Source of the DNA: Nonomuraea glycinis
Lineage (GTDB): Bacteria > Actinomycetota > Actinomycetes > Streptosporangiales > Streptosporangiaceae
DNA length: 64,000 nucleotides
NCBI RefSeq assembly: GCF_014646515.1
Contig: NZ_BMNK01000002.1
Coordinates: 393,988 to 457,987 of the forward strand
Direction: 5' to 3'
Shown: positions 51,090-58,761 of the stretch, one piece after another
Position numbering within the stretch: position 1 is the stretch's first letter
Layout of the letters: every line of letters starts with the position of its first letter
The notes under the pieces: generated by a model
Database searches by the model: none
Told to the model about the DNA's origin: nothing
What the model saw: only the letters and a program-made list of their open reading frames with translations
Program-made: the position numbers and the translations under genes

Positions 51090-51951
51090 CACCTTTCCGC
51101 GCATCGCCGTGCGCAGGACGTACAAGCTCTATGTCGGCGGCGCGTTCCCGCGCTCGGAGTCAGGCAGGTCCTATCCCGTGACGTCCTCGGCCGGAGACCA
51201 TCTCGCCAACGCCGCCCTGGCCTCGCGCAAGGACGTGCGCGACGCCGTGGTGGCGGCCCGCAAGGCGTTCCTGGGCTGGTCGGGACGTACGGCCTACAAT
51301 CGCGGCCAGATCCTCTACCGGGTCGCGGAGATGATGGAGGGCCGGCGGTCCCAGTTCGCCGAGGAGGTTGGCGCGGCGGAGGGGGTGGGTAAGGCCAGGG
51401 CACAGGCGCTCGTGTCGGCGGCCGTCGATCGCTGGGTCTACTACGCCGGGTGGGCCGACAAGTTCGGCCAGCTGCTGGGTGGCGCGAACCCCGTGTCGGG
51501 CCCGTACTTCAACCTCTCCGAGCCTGAGCCGACGGGCGTCGTGGGCATTCTCGCCCCCACCGGCTCCTCGCTGCTCGGGCTGGTCTCGGTGCTCGCCCCC
51601 GTGCTCACCTCCGGCAACACGGCGGTGCTGGTGGCGAGCGAGGATGCCCCGCTGCCCGCGATCACGCTGGCCGAGGCGCTGGCCACCTCGGACCTTCCGG
51701 CGGGTGCCGCCAACATCTTGACCGGCCGCCTGTCCGAGCTCGCCGCACCACTGGCCGGCCACGCCGACGTGAACGCCCTGGACCTGGCCGGCGCGGGAGG
51801 TCTCGCGGCCGAGCTGGAGGCCCTGGCGGCGACCACCCTCAAGAGGGTCCGGCGACCCGGCGGAGACGACTGGGACGATACCGACCCGGGTCTGTCCCGC
51901 ATCAAGCCCTTCCTGGAGATCAAGACGGTCTGGCACCCGATCGGCCGGTGA
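51082..51951 (+). CDS. Short aldehyde-dehydrogenase-fold protein lacking the catalytic half
   Basis: A 289-residue protein that aligns with the N-terminal half of the preceding enzyme (YKLYVGGAFPRSESGRSYPV, DRWVYYAGWADKFGQLLGG) and then stops before the catalytic domain. The coenzyme-site WNF is replaced by LAPTGSS, and neither the Glu nor the Cys of the family is present. TTG 51082 is chosen because GGAGG lies 6 bases upstream and it overlaps the previous stop. The C-terminus is not ragged, so this looks like a stable accessory or pseudoenzyme form rather than fresh decay. Confidence 0.75.
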   Translation: MTDTFPRIAVRRTYKLYVGGAFPRSESGRSYPVTSSAGDHLANAALASRKDVRDAVVAARKAFLGWSGRTAYNRGQILYRVAEMMEGRRSQFAEEVGAAEGVGKARAQALVSAAVDRWVYYAGWADKFGQLLGGANPVSGPYFNLSEPEPTGVVGILAPTGSSLLGLVSVLAPVLTSGNTAVLVASEDAPLPAITLAEALATSDLPAGAANILTGRLSELAAPLAGHADVNALDLAGAGGLAAELEALAATTLKRVRRPGGDDWDDTDPGLSRIKPFLEIKTVWHPIGR

Positions 51952-51971
51952 CCCGGGCGCCCGTGCGGCGC

Positions 51972-52012
51972 CGAGCGGAAGGACGTGGGCCTCCGCGCCC
52001 AGGAGCCGCTCG
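51972..52012 (+). terminator. Terminator-like structure after the sugar operon
   Basis: CGAGCGG (51972-51978) pairs with CCGCTCG (52006-52012), enclosing a second stem TGGGC (51986-51990) / GCCCA (51997-52001). No U-tract. It lies 20 bases after the last gene of the operon. Confidence 0.5.
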
Positions 52013-52072
52013 ATGCGGCAGCTCGGCGATCCGGCACAATGCCACGGACAGCCACAAGGGAGACGTCAACGT

Positions 52073-53173
52073 ATGAATAAGCCACCGTCGCCGGCTGGAG
52101 TGGAGCGGACCGACGGATCGTCCGTCCGGATCGGCGCTCTCGTACCGCTGACCCGGCCCGGCTGGGTCGAGGCCGGCCGGCATCTGCTCGCTGGGCTGGA
52201 GCTGGCCGTTCGCGAGGTCAATGAGGCCGGCGGGATCGCCGGAAAGCCGCTCGATCTGGTGGTGCGAGACACCGCGGCCGACCCGCAGCGGGCCGTGGCG
52301 GCCGTGGACGAACTGGCTCGCCTGGGCGTGGCCGCCTTGGCGGGGGAGTATCACAGTGTCGTCGCTCGTGTCGCCGCCGTCAGGGCCGACGCCCTCGGCC
52401 TGCCGTTCCTCTGCTCGTCAGCGGTTCTCGACGCGCTCACCGAGCAGCCGGCCGCATGCGTCGCGCGCCTTGCCCCGGCGCAGTCCCACGGCTGGCGGAT
52501 CTACGCCGACTTCCTCCTCGGCGCGGGCCACCGCCGCATCGCCGTGGCCGCCCAGCCGAGCCTCTACTGGGCGTCCGGAGTGCGCATCCTGCGGGACCAC
52601 CTCGCTCCGCGCGGCGGCACCGTCACCGAACTCGACCTTGGCGCAGCCGTGTGCGACGAACTCGTCGGCGCACGCGCGACAGCCCTCCTTCTCCTGGCCG
52701 GCCACCCGGAGCCGGCCGTGTCGATCGTCAAGTCCGTCCGCCGCGACCGGCGCCTGGCCGACATCATGATCGGTGCCCCGGCCGGGCAGCCGGAGTTCGC
52801 CACGTGGGCGACGTCGCTGGGCGACGACGGCGCCGCGATCCCGTTCCTGCGCTACCTGCCCGAGCGCCTCGGCCCACTCGGCGCCTGGGTCGAGACGGCC
52901 CTGCGCGAGCGGCTGGCCGAAGCGCCCTCCTTCGTCGCCTTCGAGGGCTACGACACGATCACCGTCCTCGCCGAGGTGCTGCGTTCGTACGGCACGGACC
53001 GGGCGAGCATCACCGAATCCTGGCCGCGCGTATCGGTCGAAGGCACCCGCGGGCAGATCCGGTTCTCCCGCACGCCCGGCATCCACGTGTGGCAATGGGC
53101 CTGGCCCCCGGTCCAGGTCGTCGATCGAGATCCGGCGCGACCCGACAGCCTGCGGATCCTGCACACCGGTTGA
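52073..53173 (+). CDS. Peripla_BP_6-type ligand-binding protein without export signal
   Basis: A 366-residue protein with a LivK-like binding fold: VRIGALVPLTRPGWVEAGRHLLAGLELAVREVN in outline, GGIAGKPLDLVVRDTAADP, and FVAFEGYDTITVLAEVL near the end. It starts MNKPPSPAGVERTDG, with neither a signal peptide nor a lipobox, so as annotated it stays in the cytoplasm. No transporter genes are next to it. GGGAG lies about 10 bases before the ATG. It directly precedes the lantibiotic-dehydratase-like gene; a sensor or accessory role there is a guess. Confidence 0.75.
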   Translation: MNKPPSPAGVERTDGSSVRIGALVPLTRPGWVEAGRHLLAGLELAVREVNEAGGIAGKPLDLVVRDTAADPQRAVAAVDELARLGVAALAGEYHSVVARVAAVRADALGLPFLCSSAVLDALTEQPAACVARLAPAQSHGWRIYADFLLGAGHRRIAVAAQPSLYWASGVRILRDHLAPRGGTVTELDLGAAVCDELVGARATALLLLAGHPEPAVSIVKSVRRDRRLADIMIGAPAGQPEFATWATSLGDDGAAIPFLRYLPERLGPLGAWVETALRERLAEAPSFVAFEGYDTITVLAEVLRSYGTDRASITESWPRVSVEGTRGQIRFSRTPGIHVWQWAWPPVQVVDRDPARPDSLRILHTG

Positions 53174-53334
53174 GAGAGATCACCGGAGCCTCCGTCCGCT
53201 GTCCGTGCAGCTCGTGCCGGAATCCCGGTCGGCGTTTCTGCACGTACACGATCGTCTGTGAATTCTCCGAAAAAAGATGGAACTCAATGGCCGCTGCCGT
53301 GGTGGCCTGGGAATTCGAAAATTCAATCACGTGA
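53170..53334 (+). other. Possible small Cys-rich ORF overlapping the binding-protein stop
   Basis: TTG at 53170 overlaps the preceding TGA (TTGA) and opens a 54-codon frame with a Cys cluster, RCPCSSCRNPGRRFC then TYTIVC, ending VAWEFENSIT. It lies between the binding protein and the RiPP-type enzyme, where a precursor peptide might be expected, but the Cys are near the N-terminus rather than in a C-terminal core, and no good RBS is seen. The stretch 53260-53440 is clearly AT-richer than its surroundings and probably holds the promoter of the next gene. Confidence 0.25.
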
Positions 53335-53443
53335 AGATTTGTTTCATGGGGCAATTTCTTGCCTTCTCGTTCGGGCGGTGGATAACATCCGTTGCCATAA
53401 CGCTGAATGCATGCCGAGAAGCCGGAATGAATGGTCAGCCCTT

Positions 53444-54553
53444 ATGGATAGCGCGGCGTCGTGGCACAGCGCGTACGTCTACTACTACGAGAAGGACAAG
53501 TCCGGGCTGCTGGTCGACGCCGTGGGCCCCCTGCTCGATCGGGTGGCCGCGCTGACCGAGGCGGCCTTCGTCGCCCCGCACTGGCGCCAGGGACCGCACC
53601 TCCGGATCAACGTCCAGGCGCACGCCTACGACTGGTCCGAGGTCATCCGTCCGGCGATCGAGGAGACGATCGGCGCTTACCTGCGGGAGCACCCGTCCAC
53701 GGCCCGGCTCGACGAACGATCCAGGCTCCTTCAGCACCGGGTGCTCGCCCGGCAGGAGCGGGAGATCGGGCCGCTCGCTCCCTGGTACCCGGACAACACG
53801 ATCCGTTATCCGCCGTTCGACTTCCGTCGGCACGTCGTGGGGGACCAGAAGGCGGCGGATCTGATCATGGACTTTTCCGTCGAGAGCAACGAGCTGTACC
53901 TGGACATGTCCCGGCACCTCCGCGAAGGGAGAGATCGTCTGGACCTGCTCATGCTGACCATGATGTTCACCACCGCGCACGCCGTGGGCGGGCTCCGGCG
54001 CAACGTCGGGTCCTTCCGCGCGCACGCCGAAGGCTTCCTCGCCGCGTGCGCCGACACCGAGCTGTGGCGCTCGGAGTTCGCGGCGAAGTACGGGAAACAC
54101 CGTGACGTGGTCGTCGGCCGCCTGCGCGAGGTCATCCGCGCGCTGGACGGTCCTCATGCCGCGCCTTTCCCGTTCGTACGTGAATGGGCCGCACTGGTCG
54201 CCCGCCACGCCGAACGTGCCGGGCCGATAGCCGAAAGCGGCCTGCTGACCACGTCCCCGGCTCCCGGCGCGGACTTCTTCCGGGAAAGAGGAAACAGCGA
54301 ATACCTGCGCCTGGCGCTGAGCAATGACGCATACCTGAAAAGAGGGCTCGGCAATCCCGTGTTCCTGCGCTACCGGGTGGTGCTGAACTACACGTACTCG
54401 TTCCTGACCCGTATGGGGGTCGCGCCGCGCGAGCGTTCTCTCCTGTGCCACCTGGCGGCCGATGCGATCGAGGACGTCTACAACGTGTCGGCGGTCGGGT
54501 TCCTGCGGAAATTCGTCGCCGAACATCCAGGGGCGCCCGCCGAGCCGTCCTGA
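53444..54553 (+). CDS. Stand-alone lantibiotic dehydratase C-terminal domain (thiopeptide-type) protein
   Basis: About 369 residues. It starts SAASWHSAYVYYYEKDKSG and has FVAPHWRQGPHLRINV, the pattern of the SpaB_C/Lant_dehydr_C domain (PF14028). In split LanB enzymes this domain eliminates glutamate from tRNA-glutamylated Ser/Thr; related stand-alone proteins form pyridine rings in thiopeptides or extend peptides from aminoacyl-tRNA. No large LanB glutamylation subunit, cyclodehydratase, cyclase or clear precursor is nearby. ATG 53444 is preferred; an in-frame ATG at 53411 is possible, and neither has a strong RBS. Confidence 0.75.
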   Translation: MDSAASWHSAYVYYYEKDKSGLLVDAVGPLLDRVAALTEAAFVAPHWRQGPHLRINVQAHAYDWSEVIRPAIEETIGAYLREHPSTARLDERSRLLQHRVLARQEREIGPLAPWYPDNTIRYPPFDFRRHVVGDQKAADLIMDFSVESNELYLDMSRHLREGRDRLDLLMLTMMFTTAHAVGGLRRNVGSFRAHAEGFLAACADTELWRSEFAAKYGKHRDVVVGRLREVIRALDGPHAAPFPFVREWAALVARHAERAGPIAESGLLTTSPAPGADFFRERGNSEYLRLALSNDAYLKRGLGNPVFLRYRVVLNYTYSFLTRMGVAPRERSLLCHLAADAIEDVYNVSAVGFLRKFVAEHPGAPAEPS

Positions 54554-54610
54554 GACCGCCACCGCGGGCGGCACGGGGAATGCGTCGCCTTCGTGGCGTG
54601 CGTCACATGC

Positions 54611-54637
54611 TGTCACAACGCTCGACCGTGCGGTGTC
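54611..54637 (+). promoter_or_regulatory. ECF41-type promoter upstream of the DoxX-sigma operon
   Basis: TGTCACA (54611-54617), a 16-base spacer, and TGTC (54634-54637). The published ECF41 consensus is TGTCACA-N16-CGTC, so one base differs in the -10. A second CGTCACA sits just upstream at 54601. The sigma factor encoded two genes downstream belongs to ECF41, so it probably drives its own operon. Confidence 0.75.
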
Positions 54638-54671
54638 TTGAGGCCGAACCCTGGAAACGAAGGAGAGCCTC

Positions 54672-55055
54672 ATGAACCTCGCGCTGTGGACGGCTGCCGC
54701 TCTGCTGGCCGTGGTCGCCCTGACCGGTGGCATCACCAAGACGTTCGTCTCCAAGGACACCCTGGCCGCGTTTCATGGCGGAGGGTGGACCGGGGACGTG
54801 GGCGTCGGTTTCGTCAAGACGCTCGGCGTCCTTGAGCTCCTGGCCGCGTTGGGCCTGATCCTGCCCGCCGCCCTCGCCGTCGCACCGGTTCTCGTGCCGG
54901 TGACCGCCGTCTGCTGGGTCGTGCTGATGATCGGCGCGATGATCACCCACGGGCGCCGCGGGGAGTTCGCGCTGGCCGGGCTGAACCTGATCTATCTCGC
55001 GCTCGCGGCGTTCATCGCCTGGGGCCGCTTCGGCCCCTGGGCCTTCACCGCCTGA
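54672..55055 (+). CDS. DoxX-like membrane protein
   Basis: A 127-residue protein with four membrane segments: the first at 1-22 with GGITKTF, then KTLGVLELLAALGLILPA, VLVPVTAVCWVVLMIGAMITH and LNLIYLALAAFIAW. The GxxK and LGxLELLAALGLI motifs are typical of DoxX-family proteins, small membrane proteins sometimes linked to thiol/redox stress. GAAGGAG precedes the ATG. It is first gene after the ECF41-type promoter and probably its main target. Confidence 0.82.
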   Translation: MNLALWTAAALLAVVALTGGITKTFVSKDTLAAFHGGGWTGDVGVGFVKTLGVLELLAALGLILPAALAVAPVLVPVTAVCWVVLMIGAMITHGRRGEFALAGLNLIYLALAAFIAWGRFGPWAFTA

Positions 55056-55135
55056 CCGGCCGTCCCGCATGCCCGCGCCCACGCTCCGCCCGACCCCGCT
55101 GTCACCCGAGGCAGAGCGAAGACGAAGGAGACATC

Positions 55136-55204
55136 ATGGTGAGGAACACCGATGTGGTGGTGCCCGGCGGCGTCATGGCGGCCGGGAGAAGGGGCGGGAA
55201 ATGA
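55136..55204 (+). pseudogene. 22-codon remnant of a flavin oxidoreductase start, coupled to the sigma gene
   Basis: ATG at 55136 with AAGGAG 6 bases upstream encodes MVRNTDVVVPGGVMAAGRRG plus two residues. This looks like the first lines of an NAD(P)/FAD-dependent oxidoreductase (NTDVVVIGGGYAGVMAA in intact relatives, from memory) with part of the dinucleotide loop lost. The TGA at 55202-55204 overlaps the sigma ATG (ATGA). Such oxidoreductases are frequent neighbours of SigJ/ECF41 genes, so this is probably the deleted partner, with its RBS still present. Confidence 0.55.
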
Positions 55205-56085
55205 GCGACCACGCCACCGAGGTTTTCGTCGCCTACCGCAACCTGCTGTTCACCGTCGCGTACGAGATGCTCGGCTCGGCGGCCGACGCCGAGGACGTCC
55301 TGCAGGAGACCTGGCTGCGGTGGGTCAAGGTCGACCTCGGGCAGGTGCGCGACCAGCGCGCCTACCTCGTCCGGGTCACGACCAGGCAGGCGCTCAACCG
55401 GCTGCGCACCATGAAGCGGCGCAAGGAGGCTTATGTCGGTCCTTGGCTGCCCGAGCCGCTGCTCACCGCGCCGGACGTGGCCGAGGACGCCGAGCTCGCC
55501 GAGAGTGTGTCGATGGCGCTGATGCTGGTCCTGGAGACGCTGTCGCCGACCGAGCGCGCCGTCTTCGTGCTGCGCGAGGCCTTCGACGTCGGCTACGAAG
55601 AGATCGCCGCCGCCGTCGGCAAGAGCCCCGCGGCCGTCCGCCAGATCGCGCACCGCGCCCGCCGGCACGTCGATGCCCGCCGCCCCCGCCAGGTGGCCTC
55701 CCCGAGCCAGACCCGGGCGGCCCTGGAATCGTTCCACCGCGCGATCGAGACCAGGGACCTGCAGGGCCTGCTTGACGTACTCGCTCCGGAAGTCGTCCTC
55801 ATCGGCGACGGCGGCGGGGTCAAGCAGGCCGTGCAGCGGCCGGTCACCGGCGCCGAGAAGGTGGCCCGCATGTTCGTCGGCGGTCTCGGCAAGGTCGAAG
55901 GGACGCTCACCGGCGAGCCCACCGTGATCAACGGCAACCCGGCACTCCTCGTCCGGCTGGACGGCGAGATCGACGGCATCATGGCGATCCGGGTCGAGGA
56001 CGCCCTGATCACCGGCATCTACTACGTCCGCAACCCGCAGAAGCTGACCCACGTCGCATCCGAGACCCCGCTCACCCGGCAGTGA
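55201..56085 (+). CDS. ECF41-family RNA polymerase sigma factor (SigJ-like) with SnoaL-like C-terminal domain
   Basis: A 294-residue sigma factor. Sigma2 at about 5-75 (YRNLLFTVAYEMLGSAADAEDVLQETWLRW in outline), sigma4 at about 105-160 (LETLSPTERAVFVLREAFDVGYEEIAAAVGKSPAAVRQ in outline), then a SnoaL-like domain (residues 175-285) that in ECF41 proteins takes the place of an anti-sigma factor and tunes activity. No separate anti-sigma gene is present, as expected. The start is well defined by GAAGGGGCGGG and by the ATGA overlap with the mini-ORF before it. Confidence 0.92.
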   Translation: MSDHATEVFVAYRNLLFTVAYEMLGSAADAEDVLQETWLRWVKVDLGQVRDQRAYLVRVTTRQALNRLRTMKRRKEAYVGPWLPEPLLTAPDVAEDAELAESVSMALMLVLETLSPTERAVFVLREAFDVGYEEIAAAVGKSPAAVRQIAHRARRHVDARRPRQVASPSQTRAALESFHRAIETRDLQGLLDVLAPEVVLIGDGGGVKQAVQRPVTGAEKVARMFVGGLGKVEGTLTGEPTVINGNPALLVRLDGEIDGIMAIRVEDALITGIYYVRNPQKLTHVASETPLTRQ

Positions 56086-56089
56086 AACC

Positions 56090-56537
56090 GGACCTGCCTG
56101 ACGGGCCGGGCATCAGCGGGACCGCGCGTCGTCGCGGCGTCGCCGATGTCGTCGCGGATCTCCAGCGCCCGCTCGTAATCCTGGACGGCCTGGCCGAACA
56201 GGCCGAGGTGCCGCGTCGCCTCCTCGAACCGGCCGGTGCCGCCCAGGACCAGGCAGAGATTGCAGAGCACTTTCGCCTGTCCGACCGGAGCTCGTGCTCG
56301 TCATCCACCGCGGCGCAGCGTTGCGCGGCGAACAGGCGGAGGAGGTCAGCAGGGCAGCGGCTTCTTCGTCGCTGAGCGTGTCCAGTTCCACGATCAGCGC
56401 GTCGTCGTACACCTTGAGGCCGGAGAGGTCGTTGCGGCTGGTGACGACGACCGCGCTGTGGGGGCGCGGCCGGCCAGCTCCTGCTGAGTGATGCCCGCTC
56501 GCTTCCGGTACGCGAGCAGGAGGTCACCCAACGTCAT
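56090..56537 (-). pseudogene. Decayed HTH/NB-ARC/TPR regulator
   Basis: Three pieces of one protein type survive on the minus strand in different frames. From ATG 56537: MTLGDLLLAYRKRAGITQ then QELAGRA, an XRE HTH. Next, VVTSRNDLSGLKVYDDALIV and LDTLSDEEAAALL, the segment after the NB-ARC sensor. Finally NLCLVLGGTGRFEEATRHLG and QDYERALEIRDDIGDA, a TPR. The normal gene would exceed 2 kb; here about 450 bases remain, so large internal deletions joined the pieces. A non-functional relic. Confidence 0.75.
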
Positions 56538-56823
56538 GGAGCTTCCCCTGGCACTCGTTCCCGATCGGGCTGACAAGCTACTGCGTTCCGGCGTCAAGGG
56601 CTCCTCTTTCTACAGATAGCGGTGAGTTCTGCCGGTAAGTCCTGGGCCGATCGGCATCAGCGCAGGTCAGCGGGACGGCGCGAAGAGCCTTGTGGAAGTA
56701 CGGCGTCCAGGCGATGTCCAGTGTTCTGCCATCCGGATTGCCTACCCTCAGCGGAGCGGTCGTCGGGGAGGCGACGAGGCGCATCCACCGTTCGCGATCA
56801 GCTCCAGCTGAAAGGAACCACCG
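56538..56823. other. Intergenic stretch ahead of the GlxA-type gene
   Basis: No confident gene. A minus-strand frame in 56620-56780 reads NPDGRTLDIAWTPYFHKALR, protein-like but without recognisable start, family or partner, so it may be a further relic. The promoter of the GlxA-type gene should lie here; I could not pick a convincing -35/-10 pair. Confidence 0.3.
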
Positions 56824-57960
56824 GTGACCGGAACCGTGCGAAGACGGCGGTCCACTTTCGGACGATGCCACATGGAGAAGAGCCACTGCGTGCCGAGCCG
56901 CCCTTCCGCCGCGCCGGCCTGCTTCTTCCGATCCGTGGTCGCGTACGCGACGCAGGGGGTGAGCTCGTTCGGGTTGAGCGTGGCGAGCAACATCTTCACC
57001 GACCGCTCCGATGTGGGGCTGCCGTCCTTCACCTACACCGTGTGCGCCGACGAGGGCGGCGTCCTACGCACCGATCTCGGCCTGCTCATGGAGGTGGAGC
57101 ACGGCCCCGAGGCCATGAGCACCGCCGATCTGATCATCCTGCTGCCCACCGACGGCAGGCCCCTGACCGTACGCCCGCCGGTCATCGCCGCGATCGAGGA
57201 CGCCTACCGGCGAGGAGCGATCATCGCCGCGTACGGCACCGGATCGTTCCTGCTGGCCGAGACCGCCCTGCTCGACGGCCACCGGGCCACCACCGACTGG
57301 TGCCTCGCCGACGAGCTGGCCGACCGATATCCCACGATCACCGTGGAGCCGGAGGCCCTGTACGTCGACGCGGGGCGCATCGTGACCGGCGCCGGCGCGG
57401 TCGCGGGCATCGACATGTTCCTGCATCTCCTGCGCCGCGAGCACGGCCCGGCCGTGTCCGACGCCGTGGCCGAAGAAGCGATGATCGCGCCGCGTTGCGA
57501 GGCCGGGCAGCTCCATCACGTTTCCACCCCACCGGACATCGGCGCCGGGGTCGACGACACGCGCTTGGCCGATGTCATGCGGTGGACCCGATCCCGGCTC
57601 CAGCAGGCCCTGTCGGTCGACGATCTGGCCAGACACGCGTTGATGAGCACGCGCACCTTCGCCCGCCGCTTCCGGGAGGCCACCGGCACCACGCCCCACG
57701 CCTGGATACTCCACCAGCGGCTCGCCCGGGCCGAAGAGCTCCTGGAGACCACCGATCTGTCGATCCAGAAGATCGCCCAGCTGGTGGGCTTCCGGTCCGC
57801 CGGTGTCCTGCGTGACCACTTCGTCAAACGGCATGGCGTCTCGCCGCGCGACTACCGGCGCGTCTTCGGCGGACATCGTACGGCGGACGAGGTTGGCAGG
57901 AAACAGCCGGACGATGGCAGTCACGGCGATCGTGAGCTCGTGGCCGACACGACGAAGTGA
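56824..57960 (+). CDS. GlxA-type transcriptional regulator (DJ-1/PfpI-like domain plus AraC HTH)
   Basis: Up to 378 residues. The DJ-1/PfpI-like sensor domain spans about 37-220 (SVVAYATQGVSSFGLSVASNIF, AAYGTGSFLLAETALLDGH). In relatives the nucleophile-elbow position is usually Cys (SVCTGAF-like); here it reads YGTGSF, so no catalytic Cys. The AraC HTH pair follows: SVDDLARHALMSTRTFARRF and SIQKIAQLVGFRSAGVLRDHF. GTG 56824 is chosen because AAAGGAA lies just upstream, though its first 35 residues look unlike the family; GTG 56935 would begin exactly at the conserved domain. Confidence 0.82.
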   Translation: MTGTVRRRRSTFGRCHMEKSHCVPSRPSAAPACFFRSVVAYATQGVSSFGLSVASNIFTDRSDVGLPSFTYTVCADEGGVLRTDLGLLMEVEHGPEAMSTADLIILLPTDGRPLTVRPPVIAAIEDAYRRGAIIAAYGTGSFLLAETALLDGHRATTDWCLADELADRYPTITVEPEALYVDAGRIVTGAGAVAGIDMFLHLLRREHGPAVSDAVAEEAMIAPRCEAGQLHHVSTPPDIGAGVDDTRLADVMRWTRSRLQQALSVDDLARHALMSTRTFARRFREATGTTPHAWILHQRLARAEELLETTDLSIQKIAQLVGFRSAGVLRDHFVKRHGVSPRDYRRVFGGHRTADEVGRKQPDDGSHGDRELVADTTK

Positions 57961-57994
57961 CGGCCTGATCGCTGATCGGGCACCGGGGGCCCGG

Positions 57995-58672
57995 TCAGCG
58001 ATGGAAGCGCGTTGTCTCACTCAGCGGCTCGCGGCCGACCGCGACCGCGTTGATCGAAGCCGTGGGGTCGGCGTAGCCGAACGAGATGCCGAACAACAGC
58101 TTCCCGCCGGTCACGCCGAGCGTCTGGCGCACCGTGTCGGCGTAGAAGCTCAGCAGCGCCTGTGGGCAACTGGCCACCCCGTGCGCGGCCATCGCCAGCA
58201 GCAGCGTCTGCGCGTACATCCCGACATCGGCGGTCAGCCGCGGGTCACCCGAGTCCGGCGCGTACAGCAGAGCGACGTGGGGCGCGTCGTAGAAGTTGAG
58301 ACTCTTGGCGTCGTAGGCGGCGCGCAGATCCTGGGCGTCGCGGTCGATGCCGAGCGCCCCGTAGATGGCCGCGCCGAACGCCGCGCGCCGGCGGTGGTGC
58401 GCCGGCGCGTAGATGTCGTCGCTGTACGGGAAGTCAACGGTCCGCAGGCCGGCCCGGTCCGCGTCCATGAGCGCCTTGGCGAGGTTGTCCCGGGCGACCC
58501 CGCTGACCACCTCGACCTGCCAGGGCTGCGCGTTGGTGTTCGACGGCGCGGCGCCGGCCAGGCCGAACACGGCCTCGATCGTCTCGTCAGGCACGGGATC
58601 GGGCAGGAACGCCCTGGTCGCGCGCCGGTCGCGGATGAGCCGCGCCGCCGCGCCGGCAAGTTCGGTGGTCAT
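57995..58672 (-). CDS. Nitroreductase family protein
   Basis: A 225-residue FMN-dependent enzyme: RRATRAFLPDPVPDETIE at the N-terminus, APSNTNAQPWQVEVV (the classic flavin-phosphate loop), and ASCPQALLSFY then GKLLFGISFGYAD near the end. It reduces nitroaromatics, quinones or similar with NAD(P)H. It is divergent from the TetR gene at 58762, with two copies of one motif in the gap, so induction through that regulator is likely. Confidence 0.88.
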   Translation of the reverse strand: MTTELAGAAARLIRDRRATRAFLPDPVPDETIEAVFGLAGAAPSNTNAQPWQVEVVSGVARDNLAKALMDADRAGLRTVDFPYSDDIYAPAHHRRRAAFGAAIYGALGIDRDAQDLRAAYDAKSLNFYDAPHVALLYAPDSGDPRLTADVGMYAQTLLLAMAAHGVASCPQALLSFYADTVRQTLGVTGGKLLFGISFGYADPTASINAVAVGREPLSETTRFHR

Positions 58673-58687
58673 GGTCGCTCCTTAACT

Positions 58688-58751
58688 ACACGTTTGCGTT
58701 TACTTGAGGGGACTGTAGCGGAGAGCCGAAGCCTTGTAAACGCTGTCGTAT
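58688..58751. promoter_or_regulatory. Paired TetR sites in the nitroreductase/TetR gap
   Basis: GTAAACGCAAACGTGT on the minus strand (58688-58703) and GTAAACGCTGTCGTAT on the plus strand (58736-58751) share GTAAACGC-N3-CGT, facing opposite ways. The right-hand copy overlaps a perfect -10, TATACT (58749-58754), which lies 7 bases before the TetR ATG, so the TetR mRNA would be leaderless. Confidence 0.65.
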
Positions 58752-58761
58752 ACTTAGAGTC

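Noticed and set aside
53277..53555. Plus-strand ORF of 92 codons before the lantibiotic-dehydratase-like gene, considered as a RiPP precursor
   Set aside because: Its second half is out-of-frame shadow of the enzyme gene, and there is no Cys/Ser/Thr-rich C-terminal core.
54593..54835. Plus-strand ORF overlapping the DoxX start, considered as an anti-sigma factor
   Set aside because: It runs out of frame through the DoxX gene and the ECF41 promoter; ECF41 factors normally lack an anti-sigma because of their C-terminal domain.
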